Assembly: GCF_008086345.1 (NCBI RefSeq)
Contig: NZ_CP043006.1
Span: forward strand, 494,032-558,031
Direction: 5' to 3'
Length of the DNA stretch: 64,000 nt
From: Chitinophaga sp. XS-30
GTDB taxonomy: Bacteria; Bacteroidota; Bacteroidia; Chitinophagales; Chitinophagaceae
Each line of letters opens with the position of its first letter. The stretch's first letter is position 1. Position numbers and translations under genes: made by a program. The notes under the pieces were generated by a model, which worked only from the letters and a program-made list of their open reading frames with translations, was not told the DNA's origin and ran no database searches. This document shows, one piece after another, positions 27,317 through 36,753 of the stretch.

Positions 27317-28753
27317 TCATCTGAACAGGTCCTCCATTTTTACTTCAGACACGATGCGTCCGGTATAATAAATATTCTGTTTCGTTCCATAGGTGGTGAT
27401 CATCGTTGGGAAGATCGTTTTCCTCGTTCTGGTTTGTGCCTGGAAAACCTTCACTTTGCTGTCCAGTTCATTCGCATATTTTTTGTCAATGACAAATTCT
27501 CCATGTGCAAATTTCATTTCACATACATTGATGCTGTGATCGGCCCGGTCCAGCAACAGATCGATCTGTGCGCCCGTTTCTCCTTTTTTAGGCATATATC
27601 GCCAGCCTGACGCTTCCGTGTACACAGCTGCGATGCCAAGCGCCTTCTTGATCTGTTGTATGTGTTTTTGACAGATGGCTTCAAAGGCATAACCGCTCCA
27701 GCTATTATAGGACTGGCCTTCCGCAATTTTATGCCAGGTGCCGGCCCCTGCAGCGCGGGCACGATCGATGAACTTCAGGTAGAACAGGGAATATTCGTCC
27801 GATAGTTTATAGATGCCATCCCGGGAAGTTTTTTCAAAGGGAATGTATTGCGTGATGAAACCGGACTGCTCCAGCTCTTCAAACAAGCGGGTGGTTGTAC
27901 CGCCAGTGGTGAGCCCGCAGGCTTTGATAACTTCGGCGCGGCTAAGGCCACTCGCTTTTTTTGCAAGTTCCCGGACGATGGCCTCGTGGTGACTGGCATT
28001 GTTGAACAGGGAGCGGTAGAGCACATTGAATTCCGTCTTTAGCATCCCGTTCTTTTCAAAGAAGAGCTTATCGATCACCTGTTGAGCACTCTGCCCTTTA
28101 TCTACCTGTTTTAAATATTGGGGGATACCGCCCATGGCCATATAGAGCTGTAAAATTTGATAGTGATCCAATTTCACCCCCCGGCTGATCAGGTAATCTT
28201 CAGACTCTTTCAGGCTAAAGGGCAATAGCTGGATAGTCCTGCTCACCCGGTTATGCAGGCCACCTTTATTATGGAGAATATTTTCGATCATCCATGACGC
28301 AGCCGAACCGCAGATCACTACTTTCAGTTGAGGCTGGCGGGAGGCCCAGGTGTTCCACCAATGACCGAAGGCGGTCAGGAATCCCGATTTGGCAGTATGT
28401 ATCCAGGGGAATTCGTCAAACAACACAACGGCAGGCTGATCTTTCAGTCTGGTGGCAAGAAAGTCGCTGAGAAAGGTAAATGCCTGTACCCAGCTGTCCG
28501 GGGTAGCAGGCGGGATCGGTGATTGCATAGCCTGCTGCAATGACCTGGTAAAATTGAACAGCTGTTCGGACATTCTTGCCTCATGAATGCCGGTACATTC
28601 AAACACAAGGTATTTTTGGTAATAATTGCGGACCAGGAAAGTCTTTCCCACACGGCGGCGCCCCAGTATAGCAATCAGCTCCGCCTCTTTGGAGCTGAGC
28701 ATCTCTTTCAGCATTTTCTTTTCGGCATCCCGTCCGATGATTGTTTCTGCCAT
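27317..28753 (-). CDS. AAA-type ATPase with DUF234 / nuclease-like C-terminus
   Basis: This 478-residue protein has Walker A GRRRVGKTF at about residue 31, Walker B VVLFDEFPWI near residue 110, and a C-terminal domain with GAQIDLLLDRADHSINVCEMK, which fits the PD-(D/E)xK-like DUF234 region (D, then E-x-K). A winged-helix-like middle section is likely (SGLSRAEVIKACGLTTGGTT). This is the archaeal-type ATPase family that is widespread and variable in Bacteroidota. Its role is not settled; defence or DNA maintenance has been suggested for relatives. Two 36-bp palindromes begin 3 bases before its ATG. Confidence 0.88.
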   Translation of the reverse strand: MAETIIGRDAEKKMLKEMLSSKEAELIAILGRRRVGKTFLVRNYYQKYLVFECTGIHEARMSEQLFNFTRSLQQAMQSPIPPATPDSWVQAFTFLSDFLATRLKDQPAVVLFDEFPWIHTAKSGFLTAFGHWWNTWASRQPQLKVVICGSAASWMIENILHNKGGLHNRVSRTIQLLPFSLKESEDYLISRGVKLDHYQILQLYMAMGGIPQYLKQVDKGQSAQQVIDKLFFEKNGMLKTEFNVLYRSLFNNASHHEAIVRELAKKASGLSRAEVIKACGLTTGGTTTRLFEELEQSGFITQYIPFEKTSRDGIYKLSDEYSLFYLKFIDRARAAGAGTWHKIAEGQSYNSWSGYAFEAICQKHIQQIKKALGIAAVYTEASGWRYMPKKGETGAQIDLLLDRADHSINVCEMKFAHGEFVIDKKYANELDSKVKVFQAQTRTRKTIFPTMITTYGTKQNIYYTGRIVSEVKMEDLFR

Positions 28754-28756
28754 AAG

Positions 28757-28792
28757 TTATGGACAAGTATAATTTTTTATAATCGTCCATAA
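28757..28792. repeat. 36-bp palindrome copy 1 at the ATPase gene start
   Basis: The arms are TTATGGACAAGTATA and TATAATCGTCCATAA, pairing at 13 of 15 positions around an AT-rich centre. It ends 3 bases before the ATPase start codon and is nearly identical in design to the copy at 28811. It is a probable operator or RNA hairpin. Confidence 0.75.
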
Positions 28793-28810
28793 ATATACAA
28801 TATCTAATAC

Positions 28811-28846
28811 TTATGGACAAGTATAAATTCATATACTCGTCCGTAA
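28811..28846. repeat. 36-bp palindrome copy 2 upstream of the ATPase gene
   Basis: The left arm is identical to copy 1 (TTATGGACAAGTATA) and the right arm pairs at 13 of 15. The two copies are 54 bases apart, centre to centre, in the spacer between the ATPase gene and the divergent unknown gene at 28918. Confidence 0.75.
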
Positions 28847-28917
28847 CTATCTGCCCAACGCTCCAATTTTCTTTAAAAAGATGTGTTATATTCATACATT
28901 AACAAATACCGTATCCA

Positions 28918-29706
28918 ATGGCAAAACAAACTTCCTTCTTTACCTTCACGGGTAAGGCCGGCAATATGATCGGCTATTACCGGGACGGTAAACACTACTT
29001 CCGCAGCATGCCGGAAACCGTCCGGCAGACGACTGCGACCCGCCGTGCCGCACAGCGTTTCGGCGCCGCCAGCAGCAAGGGCCGTCTTATCCGCAGCGCA
29101 TTCGCCAGCGAACTGGATGTTCGTTGCGATGGCAGCCATATCAACCGCCTCAACAAAACGATCATCAAAGGTGGTATCGGCAGCACGGGGGCCATCGCAG
29201 GCTTCCGCTTCAACCAGCACACGGGAACAGACCGCTTCTTTACCGAAGCGCCAACACTTGCTGAGGATGGGATACTGCATATTCCCCCGCAGGTACTGCC
29301 GCAGTTCAGGGGCATCTCCGCGCTGGAAATAAAAGTGATCGCCTCCCGCATTCATTTCGGAGAACGCCGGGTAACGGGCACGGAAACCGCTATGATCGTG
29401 CTGGATACCCGCGAAGCATTTGCAGGTGCGGCGCTGAACGTGGACGTGCCCGGTAAGGGAACGCTGATCGTAACCCTGCAGGTAAGAGGCATGTGCAGCA
29501 GCAGCGCATCTTTTAACCGGAAATACCTCGCCGCCGACATTATTGCCGTGCAGGAGCCGCAGACAAAGCTGGTCTACCACAAACCCGGATACCAGCACGC
29601 TGCGATGTTGCAGCAGCGGTGGCCATCACTGGCAGGCACTGCACATCAGCAGAAAATAGCCTCCGCATACACCTCCCCAACCCCGCCAGTCATCCAGCGG
29701 GAATAG
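28918..29706 (+). CDS. Conserved hypothetical protein, Bacteroidota-type
   Basis: This 262-residue protein has no signal peptide and no membrane segment. It opens with MAKQTSFFTFTGKAGNMIGY, then YRDGKHYFRSMPETV, a pattern that distantly recalls DUF6266-type proteins (G-x-x-G ... RS-x-P). A basic stretch RRAAQRFGAASSKGRLIRSAF follows, then a beta-rich middle and a proline-rich tail of about 40 residues. The function is unknown. It is divergent from the ATPase gene and the two palindromes sit between them, so the pair may be co-regulated. The 235 bases after it show no gene. Confidence 0.7.
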   Translation: MAKQTSFFTFTGKAGNMIGYYRDGKHYFRSMPETVRQTTATRRAAQRFGAASSKGRLIRSAFASELDVRCDGSHINRLNKTIIKGGIGSTGAIAGFRFNQHTGTDRFFTEAPTLAEDGILHIPPQVLPQFRGISALEIKVIASRIHFGERRVTGTETAMIVLDTREAFAGAALNVDVPGKGTLIVTLQVRGMCSSSASFNRKYLAADIIAVQEPQTKLVYHKPGYQHAAMLQQRWPSLAGTAHQQKIASAYTSPTPPVIQRE

Positions 29707-29941
29707 ACCATTCCCCGCCTGAGGATACATTTTGTTAAGTAACCCATCCATTGAACGGAGACCCTCCCACACCATATTTCCAGTCAAAATTCCGCAAGCG
29801 CCAGTCCTTGTGGAGCATCTGCTATTGCCCATATATTCCCCTCACCAGATTTTTCAAACCCGTACCAACTTCAGACCATCTCCGCATCAAGTCCACGTGC
29901 ACCGGTGTGATCCTTCGCTTTTCAGTCACACCCTATCCGGT

Positions 29942-31427
29942 TTAATACGCGTATAGCCTGTACTCCTGTAATTGCGCCCCGCTGTTATAGAGCGAGTAGA
30001 TAGTAGTAGCCCATCGGGGGCTGCCGGATTTTATTTCTTTGAACTTTAATACCAATAACCTGTTCTCCAAAGCCGGGTCTTTTATCAGGTCTTTCTTTCT
30101 TATGATAAGAAGATGTATATTTTTCTCTGAAAAAGGAATGCTTTCCAGGTCGGAGTAGTCCTTAATGATAGTGTGCTTTAACGCCGGCATCTCGTAAAAA
30201 CGTTGTTTAAGCGTTTTGAACGGAACGAAAGGATTGTTCCCGTTCATGACATAAAGCTGCACGCGGGAATGTCTATAATGGTTATAGATGAACTGAGTGA
30301 TAGCAATTCTGCCATTGGAGGGCACTATGAAAATTGCAGTGATAAGTGATAAAAGATTAATGGAGAGAAAACACATGTGGATAAGCTTCATCAGTTTTGC
30401 ACTGGCAGGACCAGGATTAAATGACTGGATAGCTTTGAACACAATATAGGGTGCGTAGATCGCAACAGGAAAGAGAAACCTGATTTCTTTGTGAGGAATG
30501 ATCAGGTGGACGAGCAGGAACGGTGTTATTGTCCATATGATCTTGTCCCTGGGATTCCTGAACAGGAGCAATAAATATGCGGATAATACCATCAATCCTA
30601 CCGGAGCAACCGCGTCAAGAAGTATGTCCCCGATGTATTTGTACCATTTCACTTTGCCAAAACTGGACGCAATATCCATTAGAATATTTACATTGAAATA
30701 ATTCCAGGCCGTCAGCGTCCAAGTCCCGTAAAATAGCCAGTCAAGTACAATTCCCAATAGCAGCACACCAATCCAGCTTAATGCCAGATACGAAAGGTTC
30801 CTCAACGATTCTTTTTTTATCAACAGCAACCAAAAGAACAGGCCGGCGAACAAGAGGCCACTTTGAAACCGGCATAAGAATGAAAGTCCAAGTAAAACGC
30901 CGGTTTTCCATGATTTTTGAACCGTTAATTCTTCTTCTTCTGCATTTATTTGAGCTAGTCCAAGCATAAACAGGAGGCCGGACCATGTCTCGGAGCTGAA
31001 TCGGATACAAATTACCGGCAGCAGCCACAGGAAGAAGGACCAGAAGTAAAATGTTTTCTGCATGGATGCTTGAAACTGGCCGATATTTGAGCGGATGAAA
31101 CTATGGATGGATAATATTGCCAGTATTGCAGTGAACGTTCTTAATATGAATGTTATGATGTAGGGACTGCTTATTTTTTAGTGCAGTGCAGGATTTCATT
31201 ACCAGGTACGCGAACCAGGGCTGAAAGGTCGGCCGGATTTCCGTTGCGTATTCCCAAGGTAGTTCGTAGCCTGAGATGTTCCCCATTTTGAAATTGGCGA
31301 ACTCCAATAGCTGAAAGTGTTCATCCGGGTGAAAATAACCGGTGGAGAAGCAGGCAGTTATCAGATAGGTAAGTGATGCAAACAGGAGTATCCATTTCTG
31401 ATAATGTACAGGGTTATTCATTCGCAT
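29942..31427 (-). pseudogene. GT22-like (Alg9/PIG-B type) mannosyltransferase, broken by a frameshift
   Basis: Two minus-strand frames, 31427-31101 and 31063-29942, make up one gene. The first starts MRMNNPVHYQKWILL and has the family landmarks FHPDEHFQ and LPWEYATEIRP, then leaves the good frame at a run of six A (31174-31179). In the +1 frame the sequence continues without a stop as membrane protein into MQKTFYFWSFFLWLLPVICI. Removing one A restores a single protein of about 490 residues with many membrane segments and an HKEIRF motif. The family adds mannose from a lipid-linked donor. The break could be a true mutation, a read error, or slippage at the homopolymer. Confidence 0.8.
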
Positions 31428-31950
31428 AAGCGGAGGGTTAAATCCCGATTGGAAAATTTTAAGGAAAATAGGAAAAAATGAACTTTTATTATTACTAGCC
31501 GACTAAAATAGTCAAAAAAGAGGGAAAAGGGGTGCTGGAAAAGCACTCGCTCACGTTGCAGATTTGTTTTACCAGGAACACATCACAACATGGGCAAAAA
31601 TATGGAAGTAAAGGCGAGGGGAAAAAATGGCTTCCTCAACGGAGGCAACCGTGATAAGGATACATCCGGGAAAGTAATTTATCAACCAATAAAAATCAAG
31701 GCTTCCAGCCGATAAAAGATCAATTTTCAACTTTAGTCGGTCGCCATTGATTTGAAATATTTCTTTTGGAATTTACTTATTTGTTCTATATTAGCCCCTG
31801 TTGGTGGCCACTTGTGAAGTATGAAACCCTTTGACATAACGGTTGTCAGCAGCCCGATTTGTTAGCCGATATTCTCCGTTAATATTGCGAAGGCGGCGCG
31901 TGTAATTTTTCTGAATATATAATTATTGTTCTGTAACGTAACCTTAAACT
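31428..31950. other. A+T-rich gap at the island start, no gene seen
   Basis: No supported open frame occurs here. It separates the divergent mannosyltransferase gene from the exported-protein cluster. A possible minus-strand -7 element (CAAAAATA on the plus strand, 31595-31602) could serve the mannosyltransferase. The promoter for the cluster is at 31764-31794, leaving a leader of about 150 bases. Confidence 0.5.
31764..31794 (+). promoter_or_regulatory. Candidate promoter of the exported-protein cluster
   Basis: A TTTG (-33) at 31765-31768 is followed, 18 bases later, by TATATTAG (one mismatch from TAnnTTTG) at 31787-31794. The spacing fits Bacteroidota promoters. Confidence 0.45.
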
Positions 31951-32559
31951 ATGAAATCAAATGGCTTAATAAAGCTCTTTATGCTGTTGGGCTTTATTGT
32001 ATCCGGTTTCTTTATGGCTAAATTTATCTCGGCGCAAAAAAGATCACTGGAATCATTGATGGTATCAAAGCAAGAGATCGGAAAAGCTTTCGGGGACTAT
32101 GTGCTGACATCCTCGGCCAGTGTTTCCATCAAAAACCATACGCTGGTGAATGAACGGTTTGATACGGTCCCCGGTATTAATGGCTTGTTTATGAACGGGC
32201 GATATAAGCTCGGAATTTATCTCAGTGATCGGCAGTGTGTAGAATGCCAGATGGATGCACTGACTTATCTTAATTTATTCAGTGACAGCATTGGTGTTGA
32301 GAATACCATCATTTTCTCTAACTATCATAATATGAATGAATTATCGGTTCTAAAGGAAAGGGCGAAAACGAAAACGGAAGTACTGAACGCCATGAGAAAT
32401 TTTTTCTCCGATAATATTTCAAATGCCAATACACCGTTTTTTTTCCTCGTTGACAGTTCTTTAACAGTTTCTTCATTATTTATGCACAATAAGTCGGTGC
32501 CGGCAGCAACTGAGTTTTACCTGGGATCGGTAAAACTATTGGTTGGAAGTGGTTCCTGA
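31951..32559 (+). CDS. Membrane-anchored thioredoxin-like protein with CxxC
   Basis: This 202-residue protein has one N-terminal membrane segment (about 7-27) and an exported domain of about 170 residues. Cys96 and Cys99 form a CVEC motif directly after a hydrophobic strand (KLGIYLSDRQ), and TPFFFLVD (161-168) has the cis-proline-plus-strand look of thioredoxin folds. It resembles the protein at 39941, which keeps the C-terminal PxFFxxD...YL pattern but has no cysteine. A redox role on exported proteins of the same cluster, such as the four-cysteine protein at 37039, is plausible. No named family is recognised with certainty. Confidence 0.6.
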   Translation: MKSNGLIKLFMLLGFIVSGFFMAKFISAQKRSLESLMVSKQEIGKAFGDYVLTSSASVSIKNHTLVNERFDTVPGINGLFMNGRYKLGIYLSDRQCVECQMDALTYLNLFSDSIGVENTIIFSNYHNMNELSVLKERAKTKTEVLNAMRNFFSDNISNANTPFFFLVDSSLTVSSLFMHNKSVPAATEFYLGSVKLLVGSGS

Positions 32560-32610
32560 TAGAAACAACGGTGTGTTGACGGGTTTGACCGATTAATAGA
32601 AGATACAGAA

Positions 32611-33864
32611 ATGTTTAAAAGTAAAAGGCTTCGCAATACAGGAGCAACGATCATTGCCATTCTTTCAGGTTCATTATTAAATATGAATCTATTCGCGCAG
32701 AGAGATGCGAGGGAGATCCGGATAGACCCGGATCGGCCAATGGGTAGTGCTGTGGGCAGGATTTTCGGTGTTGTCAGGTACATATCCCTGGAAACAACCA
32801 AAGAAAGTACACTGGGCCGTGTTGACAAACTGTATGTGACCGACTCGCTTTTTATTATTCTTGACTATGCTACCAACAATGTCTTTTTATTCAGGAAGGA
32901 TGGCAAGTTCCATGCGAAGATAAATGGAGGTCCCAAACCGGAATATGGAGGGATAAAATTCTTGAATATAGACAGGCAGCGGAAAACTATCATGTTCAAA
33001 GATGCAAGGAATGGAATTAAAATGTATGATTTTGACGGCAATCTCCTGCCGGACTTGAAGAAAGACAGGAATTTTGAGTATTTCCATACCTTGAGAGATA
33101 GCGTGACCCTTTATTATAGCCTGAATTATGATTACAGGAAAGACAAAAAGGACTCCCTGGATTATGAGTTGAAGTTCTACCGGGGAGACAGTTTGTCCGG
33201 CCGCGCGTTTTCATACAGGAATTACAATAAAACAATCAGAAATGATGACCTGATCACGGGATCTGAGGGTGTTTTCTTTGAAACGGGAAATGATAGTACA
33301 GTGCATTTTATACGCACCTACCGCTACCAGGTTTATACCGTGTCGCGGGATTCTGTTTCGGATGTATACCGTTTTGTTTTCCCCCGTGAGCGGTCTTTGC
33401 CCCAGGACTTCCTGAGCAATCCGGCATATTATGGTAATCGGGCCAAGTATGTTCTGTCAACAGGGGCGAAAGCCATATTCTCGATATTGTATTTTTATAA
33501 GGTGAAAAACCTGGCCTTTTTCAGGCTGCAGACAGTGGATAAACCGAGGAAACAATCTTATTCCTTTGTATACAACCTGGATACTCAAATGCTTTATGCG
33601 GTGGACCACATCGCGCCCGATCCATCAAATTTTTATCTTCCCATAGGCACGTCCAATGGGTTTCCCACTGCGAATTTTGTAACGCATGGTTTCCTGACCA
33701 CAGATGGGAACGCCATATATGCAGCTGCTTCATCACAGGAGATGTTTGCCGCGAAAGACATGGCCGCAGAAAAGAACTTGACCTATAGCGATGACCTGAG
33801 GGAATATTTTGAGCGGAATACCATAAAGAGTAACCCGGTTATTATCCAGATGATCCCTAAGTAA
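32611..33864 (+). CDS. 6-bladed beta-propeller protein (DUF5128-like)
   Basis: This 417-residue protein has a signal peptide ending near LLNMNLFAQ. Repeated units of the form YISLET..LGRVDKLYV..DSLFIILD..NNVFLFRKDGKF are the pattern of the 6-bladed beta-propeller family found next to secreted peptides in Bacteroidota. The ending IKSNPVIIQMIPK is also typical. It has no lipobox, so it is probably periplasmic or secreted. Such propellers bind proteins or peptides; the partner is unknown. It is followed 12 bases later by the barrel gene, so the two are likely made together. Confidence 0.8.
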   Translation: MFKSKRLRNTGATIIAILSGSLLNMNLFAQRDAREIRIDPDRPMGSAVGRIFGVVRYISLETTKESTLGRVDKLYVTDSLFIILDYATNNVFLFRKDGKFHAKINGGPKPEYGGIKFLNIDRQRKTIMFKDARNGIKMYDFDGNLLPDLKKDRNFEYFHTLRDSVTLYYSLNYDYRKDKKDSLDYELKFYRGDSLSGRAFSYRNYNKTIRNDDLITGSEGVFFETGNDSTVHFIRTYRYQVYTVSRDSVSDVYRFVFPRERSLPQDFLSNPAYYGNRAKYVLSTGAKAIFSILYFYKVKNLAFFRLQTVDKPRKQSYSFVYNLDTQMLYAVDHIAPDPSNFYLPIGTSNGFPTANFVTHGFLTTDGNAIYAAASSQEMFAAKDMAAEKNLTYSDDLREYFERNTIKSNPVIIQMIPK

Positions 33865-33876
33865 AATAAAAATAAA

Positions 33877-36693
33877 TTGCGAAGTTCCCTGATAATCCTG
33901 TTTTTGTTCTGTTTTTGCTATTCTTCCCGCGCCCAGAAAGCTGATAGTAGCTGGAATGGTGCAGTGAAGGGTATGGTAAGGGATTCTGCAAACGACATAG
34001 ACCTGCAATCCGCTACGATTGCTGTTTACAACGAGAAAGACTCGACTTTGCTCGGTTACCGGTTGACTAATGGCCTGGGCGAATTCCATATCACGGGTTT
34101 GCCGGTGGGAATAAGCTTGAAAGTAGTAGCCAGTTTCATCGGCTATCAAAGCAGGTCTGTGACCTTCAAAATCAGTCCGGGTGGACTGAGTAACCTCAAA
34201 CCGGTCTACCTTCAAAGGAGCGACAGGCAACTGAAAGAGGTGACGGTCCTTGCGCATCCTCCGGTGCGCATGAACGGCGATACACTTGAGTTCTTTTCGG
34301 ATGCCTTTAGTTTATACGAGAATGCAGTTGTAGAGGATTTGTTGACCAAATTACCGGGTGTAACGGTATGGGGAGACGGTACGATCACGATCAATGGCAG
34401 AAAAGTCAACCAGGTGCTTGTCAACGGAAAACCTTTCTTTGGAGGGAATACCAACGTCGCGATCAAAAACATTCCTAAAGATGCGGTCGAGAAAGTACAG
34501 GTCTACCAGCAACAGGGTCAATCCGGGATCACCCAGGATTCCCTGACGAATGTTAACATACAACTTAAGAAGCATAAAAGCGCGGGCTTTTTCGGCAAGC
34601 TGGCTGCCGGATATGGAACGAGAGAAAGGTATGAAGCGGATGCAAACATGAATATTTTCTCAACCCGTTCGGAATTGGGGATCGTGGCGGGATTGAACAA
34701 TGTGAATAAAATAGCTGGGAACGTGAGCGATCTCATCGAGAACAGCGTTTATAAAAGCACCGGCGTATCGATGGACTATCAGCCTGATTTCAGTATGCAG
34801 GGCACCAATCGTCCTCTATCGGGCGGTGTAATATTCAGGCATGATTTTATCTCCAATCCCAACGCCTACAATAATAACAGGTTAACCGCCACGTATTTCC
34901 TCAGGGATAATACCTTGCTGAATCTTCGGGAAACCAGCACCATTACTTTATTGGGTGGGGACAGCATACAGCTGAAGGATAATAACCGGCATGCGAAACA
35001 GTCCGGTACTATCCAGGATTTATCCATACGGTACGATAAGAAAAAAGACTTTAAATCGTATTTCATTTCCACAAAAATAAATTCCCGTCAGGACCGCAAC
35101 TTCTACTCGGAAGTACAGAACAACTTCCTGAACGATACCTCGAAGCTGACCAGTATCAGTAATAAAGAAGAAGAGGTAGACAGCAATATCAGGAAATTTT
35201 CGCTGGAAACCGGATTTAACAAGTCCAAACCGTCCCTGAAGCCGGCGGACATTGATCTGAAATACTCACTAAGCATCGACAGTGACAGGAACAGCAGGTC
35301 AAGGGTAAACGATTTCTTTTCACTGGATGATCCCGCTGAAAATCGAAACTTCAATCGCCTGTATCAGCGCCGGGGCAATGATATGTCGCATCAATTATGG
35401 GCAAGCTTTGGGGATCTTCTGAAATGGATCCCCGCTGACCGGAATTTTATGCCCGGATTATCATTGAAAATTCAGAATTCGTTGAGTATAGATACCCGGA
35501 ATGAAAGAAATATCGTGCATGATATCCATCCGCAGGACGGAAACCTGGTGTTAAACAGGAATCTGACGAATAATATCAGTACGCTCCTTCTCAATGAGCA
35601 ACCGGCGTTGCTGCTGGTAAAGCATTTTTCCAGGAGTTTGCCGGACAGGTATTCAAAGGATTGGGTGATCAGCTTAAATCTGCAGACGCAATATTACCAC
35701 CAGCGAAGCAGGTCCGATCAAGCCTTTCAGAATATCACCAGAAGTTACCAGAAGGGAACGCCGGGGATATTTCTAAACTATAGTAATTTCCAGGTCGGAG
35801 AGTTCAGGGATAATTTCAAACTTGGTTTCAAGCTGTCTTCTGAATACCCGACAATAGAGCAGTTAGCCGGATTGGTGGACAGTTCCGATCAGTATTTTAT
35901 CCGGCAGCCGAACAGGGCCCTGCGGGAAACGGAAAGAAAGGAAATTAAATTCAGTTTTCAGCATAGTAGCCTGCGTTCCAGGAATAGCTTAGGCTACGAA
36001 TTTGATATCCGCGCTGGTGTGCTGGATAATGCATTTTCAGACAGCATATTGATCGACAACCTAGGACGAGGCACCTATTTTACGACGAATATGGACGGGA
36101 ATTCGTATCTGAACGCCAACGGAAAGCTGACAATGGCATTGAAGCTTACGGACCACCAGATCCAGTTTGCACCGAGCGCCGGAATAGAACTCTCGAAATC
36201 GCCCTCGTACATTAATAATGAAAGAAATTTTTCCAGGAATAGGACGGGAAGATTTGGCCTGATGATCAATTATACACTCATGGATAAACTGGCTGTTTAC
36301 CTGGAGAACGGAGTAACGTTGTATACTTCAAGGCAGGAAGGCGCTAATGGGAATTTGTTCAGGAACAGTAACCAGTTCAACCGGCTGGCGGTAAGTACAA
36401 ACGTTACCCGGAAGTTATTCCTTGGCAGTAATATAACGGTAAACCGGTCTACTACTTCCTCGTTTTCACCATTTACGTTCACCTTGTGGAACACCAATAT
36501 TGCATACCGGTTCATGAAATCGGATAACCTGGAAGTAAAGTGTTCGGCATTAGACCTGTTGAGGCAAAACAGGAGCATCATCAATTATGGCAACAATATC
36601 ATGCTGACACGGGGAACAGCGAATGTGCTTCAACAATATTTTATCGTTACGGTTTCCTACTTTCCGAGAAAATTTGGTAAAAACGGAAATTAG
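33877..36693 (+). CDS. Outer-membrane beta-barrel protein with carboxypeptidase-regulatory-like domain
   Basis: This is a 938-residue protein. The only usable start near the signal peptide is TTG at 33877, 12 bases after the propeller stop; no in-frame ATG precedes the signal MRSSLIILFLFCFCYSSRAQ. The N-terminal domain (about 28-110) is a carboxypeptidase-regulatory-like fold (VKGMVRDSANDIDLQSATIA), followed by a plug-like region with LPGVTVWGDGTITINGRKV and LVNGKPFFGGN. The remaining 700 residues are a beta barrel ending in an aromatic-rich strand (FIVTVSYFPRKFG). It belongs to the outer-membrane barrel family common in Bacteroidota peptide clusters. It may move or display a peptide; the substrate is unknown. 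Confidence 0.82.
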   Translation: MRSSLIILFLFCFCYSSRAQKADSSWNGAVKGMVRDSANDIDLQSATIAVYNEKDSTLLGYRLTNGLGEFHITGLPVGISLKVVASFIGYQSRSVTFKISPGGLSNLKPVYLQRSDRQLKEVTVLAHPPVRMNGDTLEFFSDAFSLYENAVVEDLLTKLPGVTVWGDGTITINGRKVNQVLVNGKPFFGGNTNVAIKNIPKDAVEKVQVYQQQGQSGITQDSLTNVNIQLKKHKSAGFFGKLAAGYGTRERYEADANMNIFSTRSELGIVAGLNNVNKIAGNVSDLIENSVYKSTGVSMDYQPDFSMQGTNRPLSGGVIFRHDFISNPNAYNNNRLTATYFLRDNTLLNLRETSTITLLGGDSIQLKDNNRHAKQSGTIQDLSIRYDKKKDFKSYFISTKINSRQDRNFYSEVQNNFLNDTSKLTSISNKEEEVDSNIRKFSLETGFNKSKPSLKPADIDLKYSLSIDSDRNSRSRVNDFFSLDDPAENRNFNRLYQRRGNDMSHQLWASFGDLLKWIPADRNFMPGLSLKIQNSLSIDTRNERNIVHDIHPQDGNLVLNRNLTNNISTLLLNEQPALLLVKHFSRSLPDRYSKDWVISLNLQTQYYHQRSRSDQAFQNITRSYQKGTPGIFLNYSNFQVGEFRDNFKLGFKLSSEYPTIEQLAGLVDSSDQYFIRQPNRALRETERKEIKFSFQHSSLRSRNSLGYEFDIRAGVLDNAFSDSILIDNLGRGTYFTTNMDGNSYLNANGKLTMALKLTDHQIQFAPSAGIELSKSPSYINNERNFSRNRTGRFGLMINYTLMDKLAVYLENGVTLYTSRQEGANGNLFRNSNQFNRLAVSTNVTRKLFLGSNITVNRSTTSSFSPFTFTLWNTNIAYRFMKSDNLEVKCSALDLLRQNRSIINYGNNIMLTRGTANVLQQYFIVTVSYFPRKFGKNGN

Positions 36694-36722
36694 GAAGCCC
36701 ATATTGAATAGTAAAATTTGTC

Positions 36723-36753
36723 TTGCGGATGTTCTGTTTTTTGCGTATGTTTG
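36723..36753 (+). promoter_or_regulatory. Candidate promoter for the peptide gene: TATGTTTG
   Basis: TATGTTTG at 36746-36753 matches TAnnTTTG exactly, and a TTG at 36723-36725 lies 20 bases upstream. The transcript would begin about 280 bases before the ATG at 37039. Confidence 0.5.

Noticed and set aside
33877..36693. SusC-type receptor
   Set aside because: It lacks the SusC signature between the regulatory domain and the plug, and there is no SusD gene beside it; it fits the general outer-membrane barrel family better.
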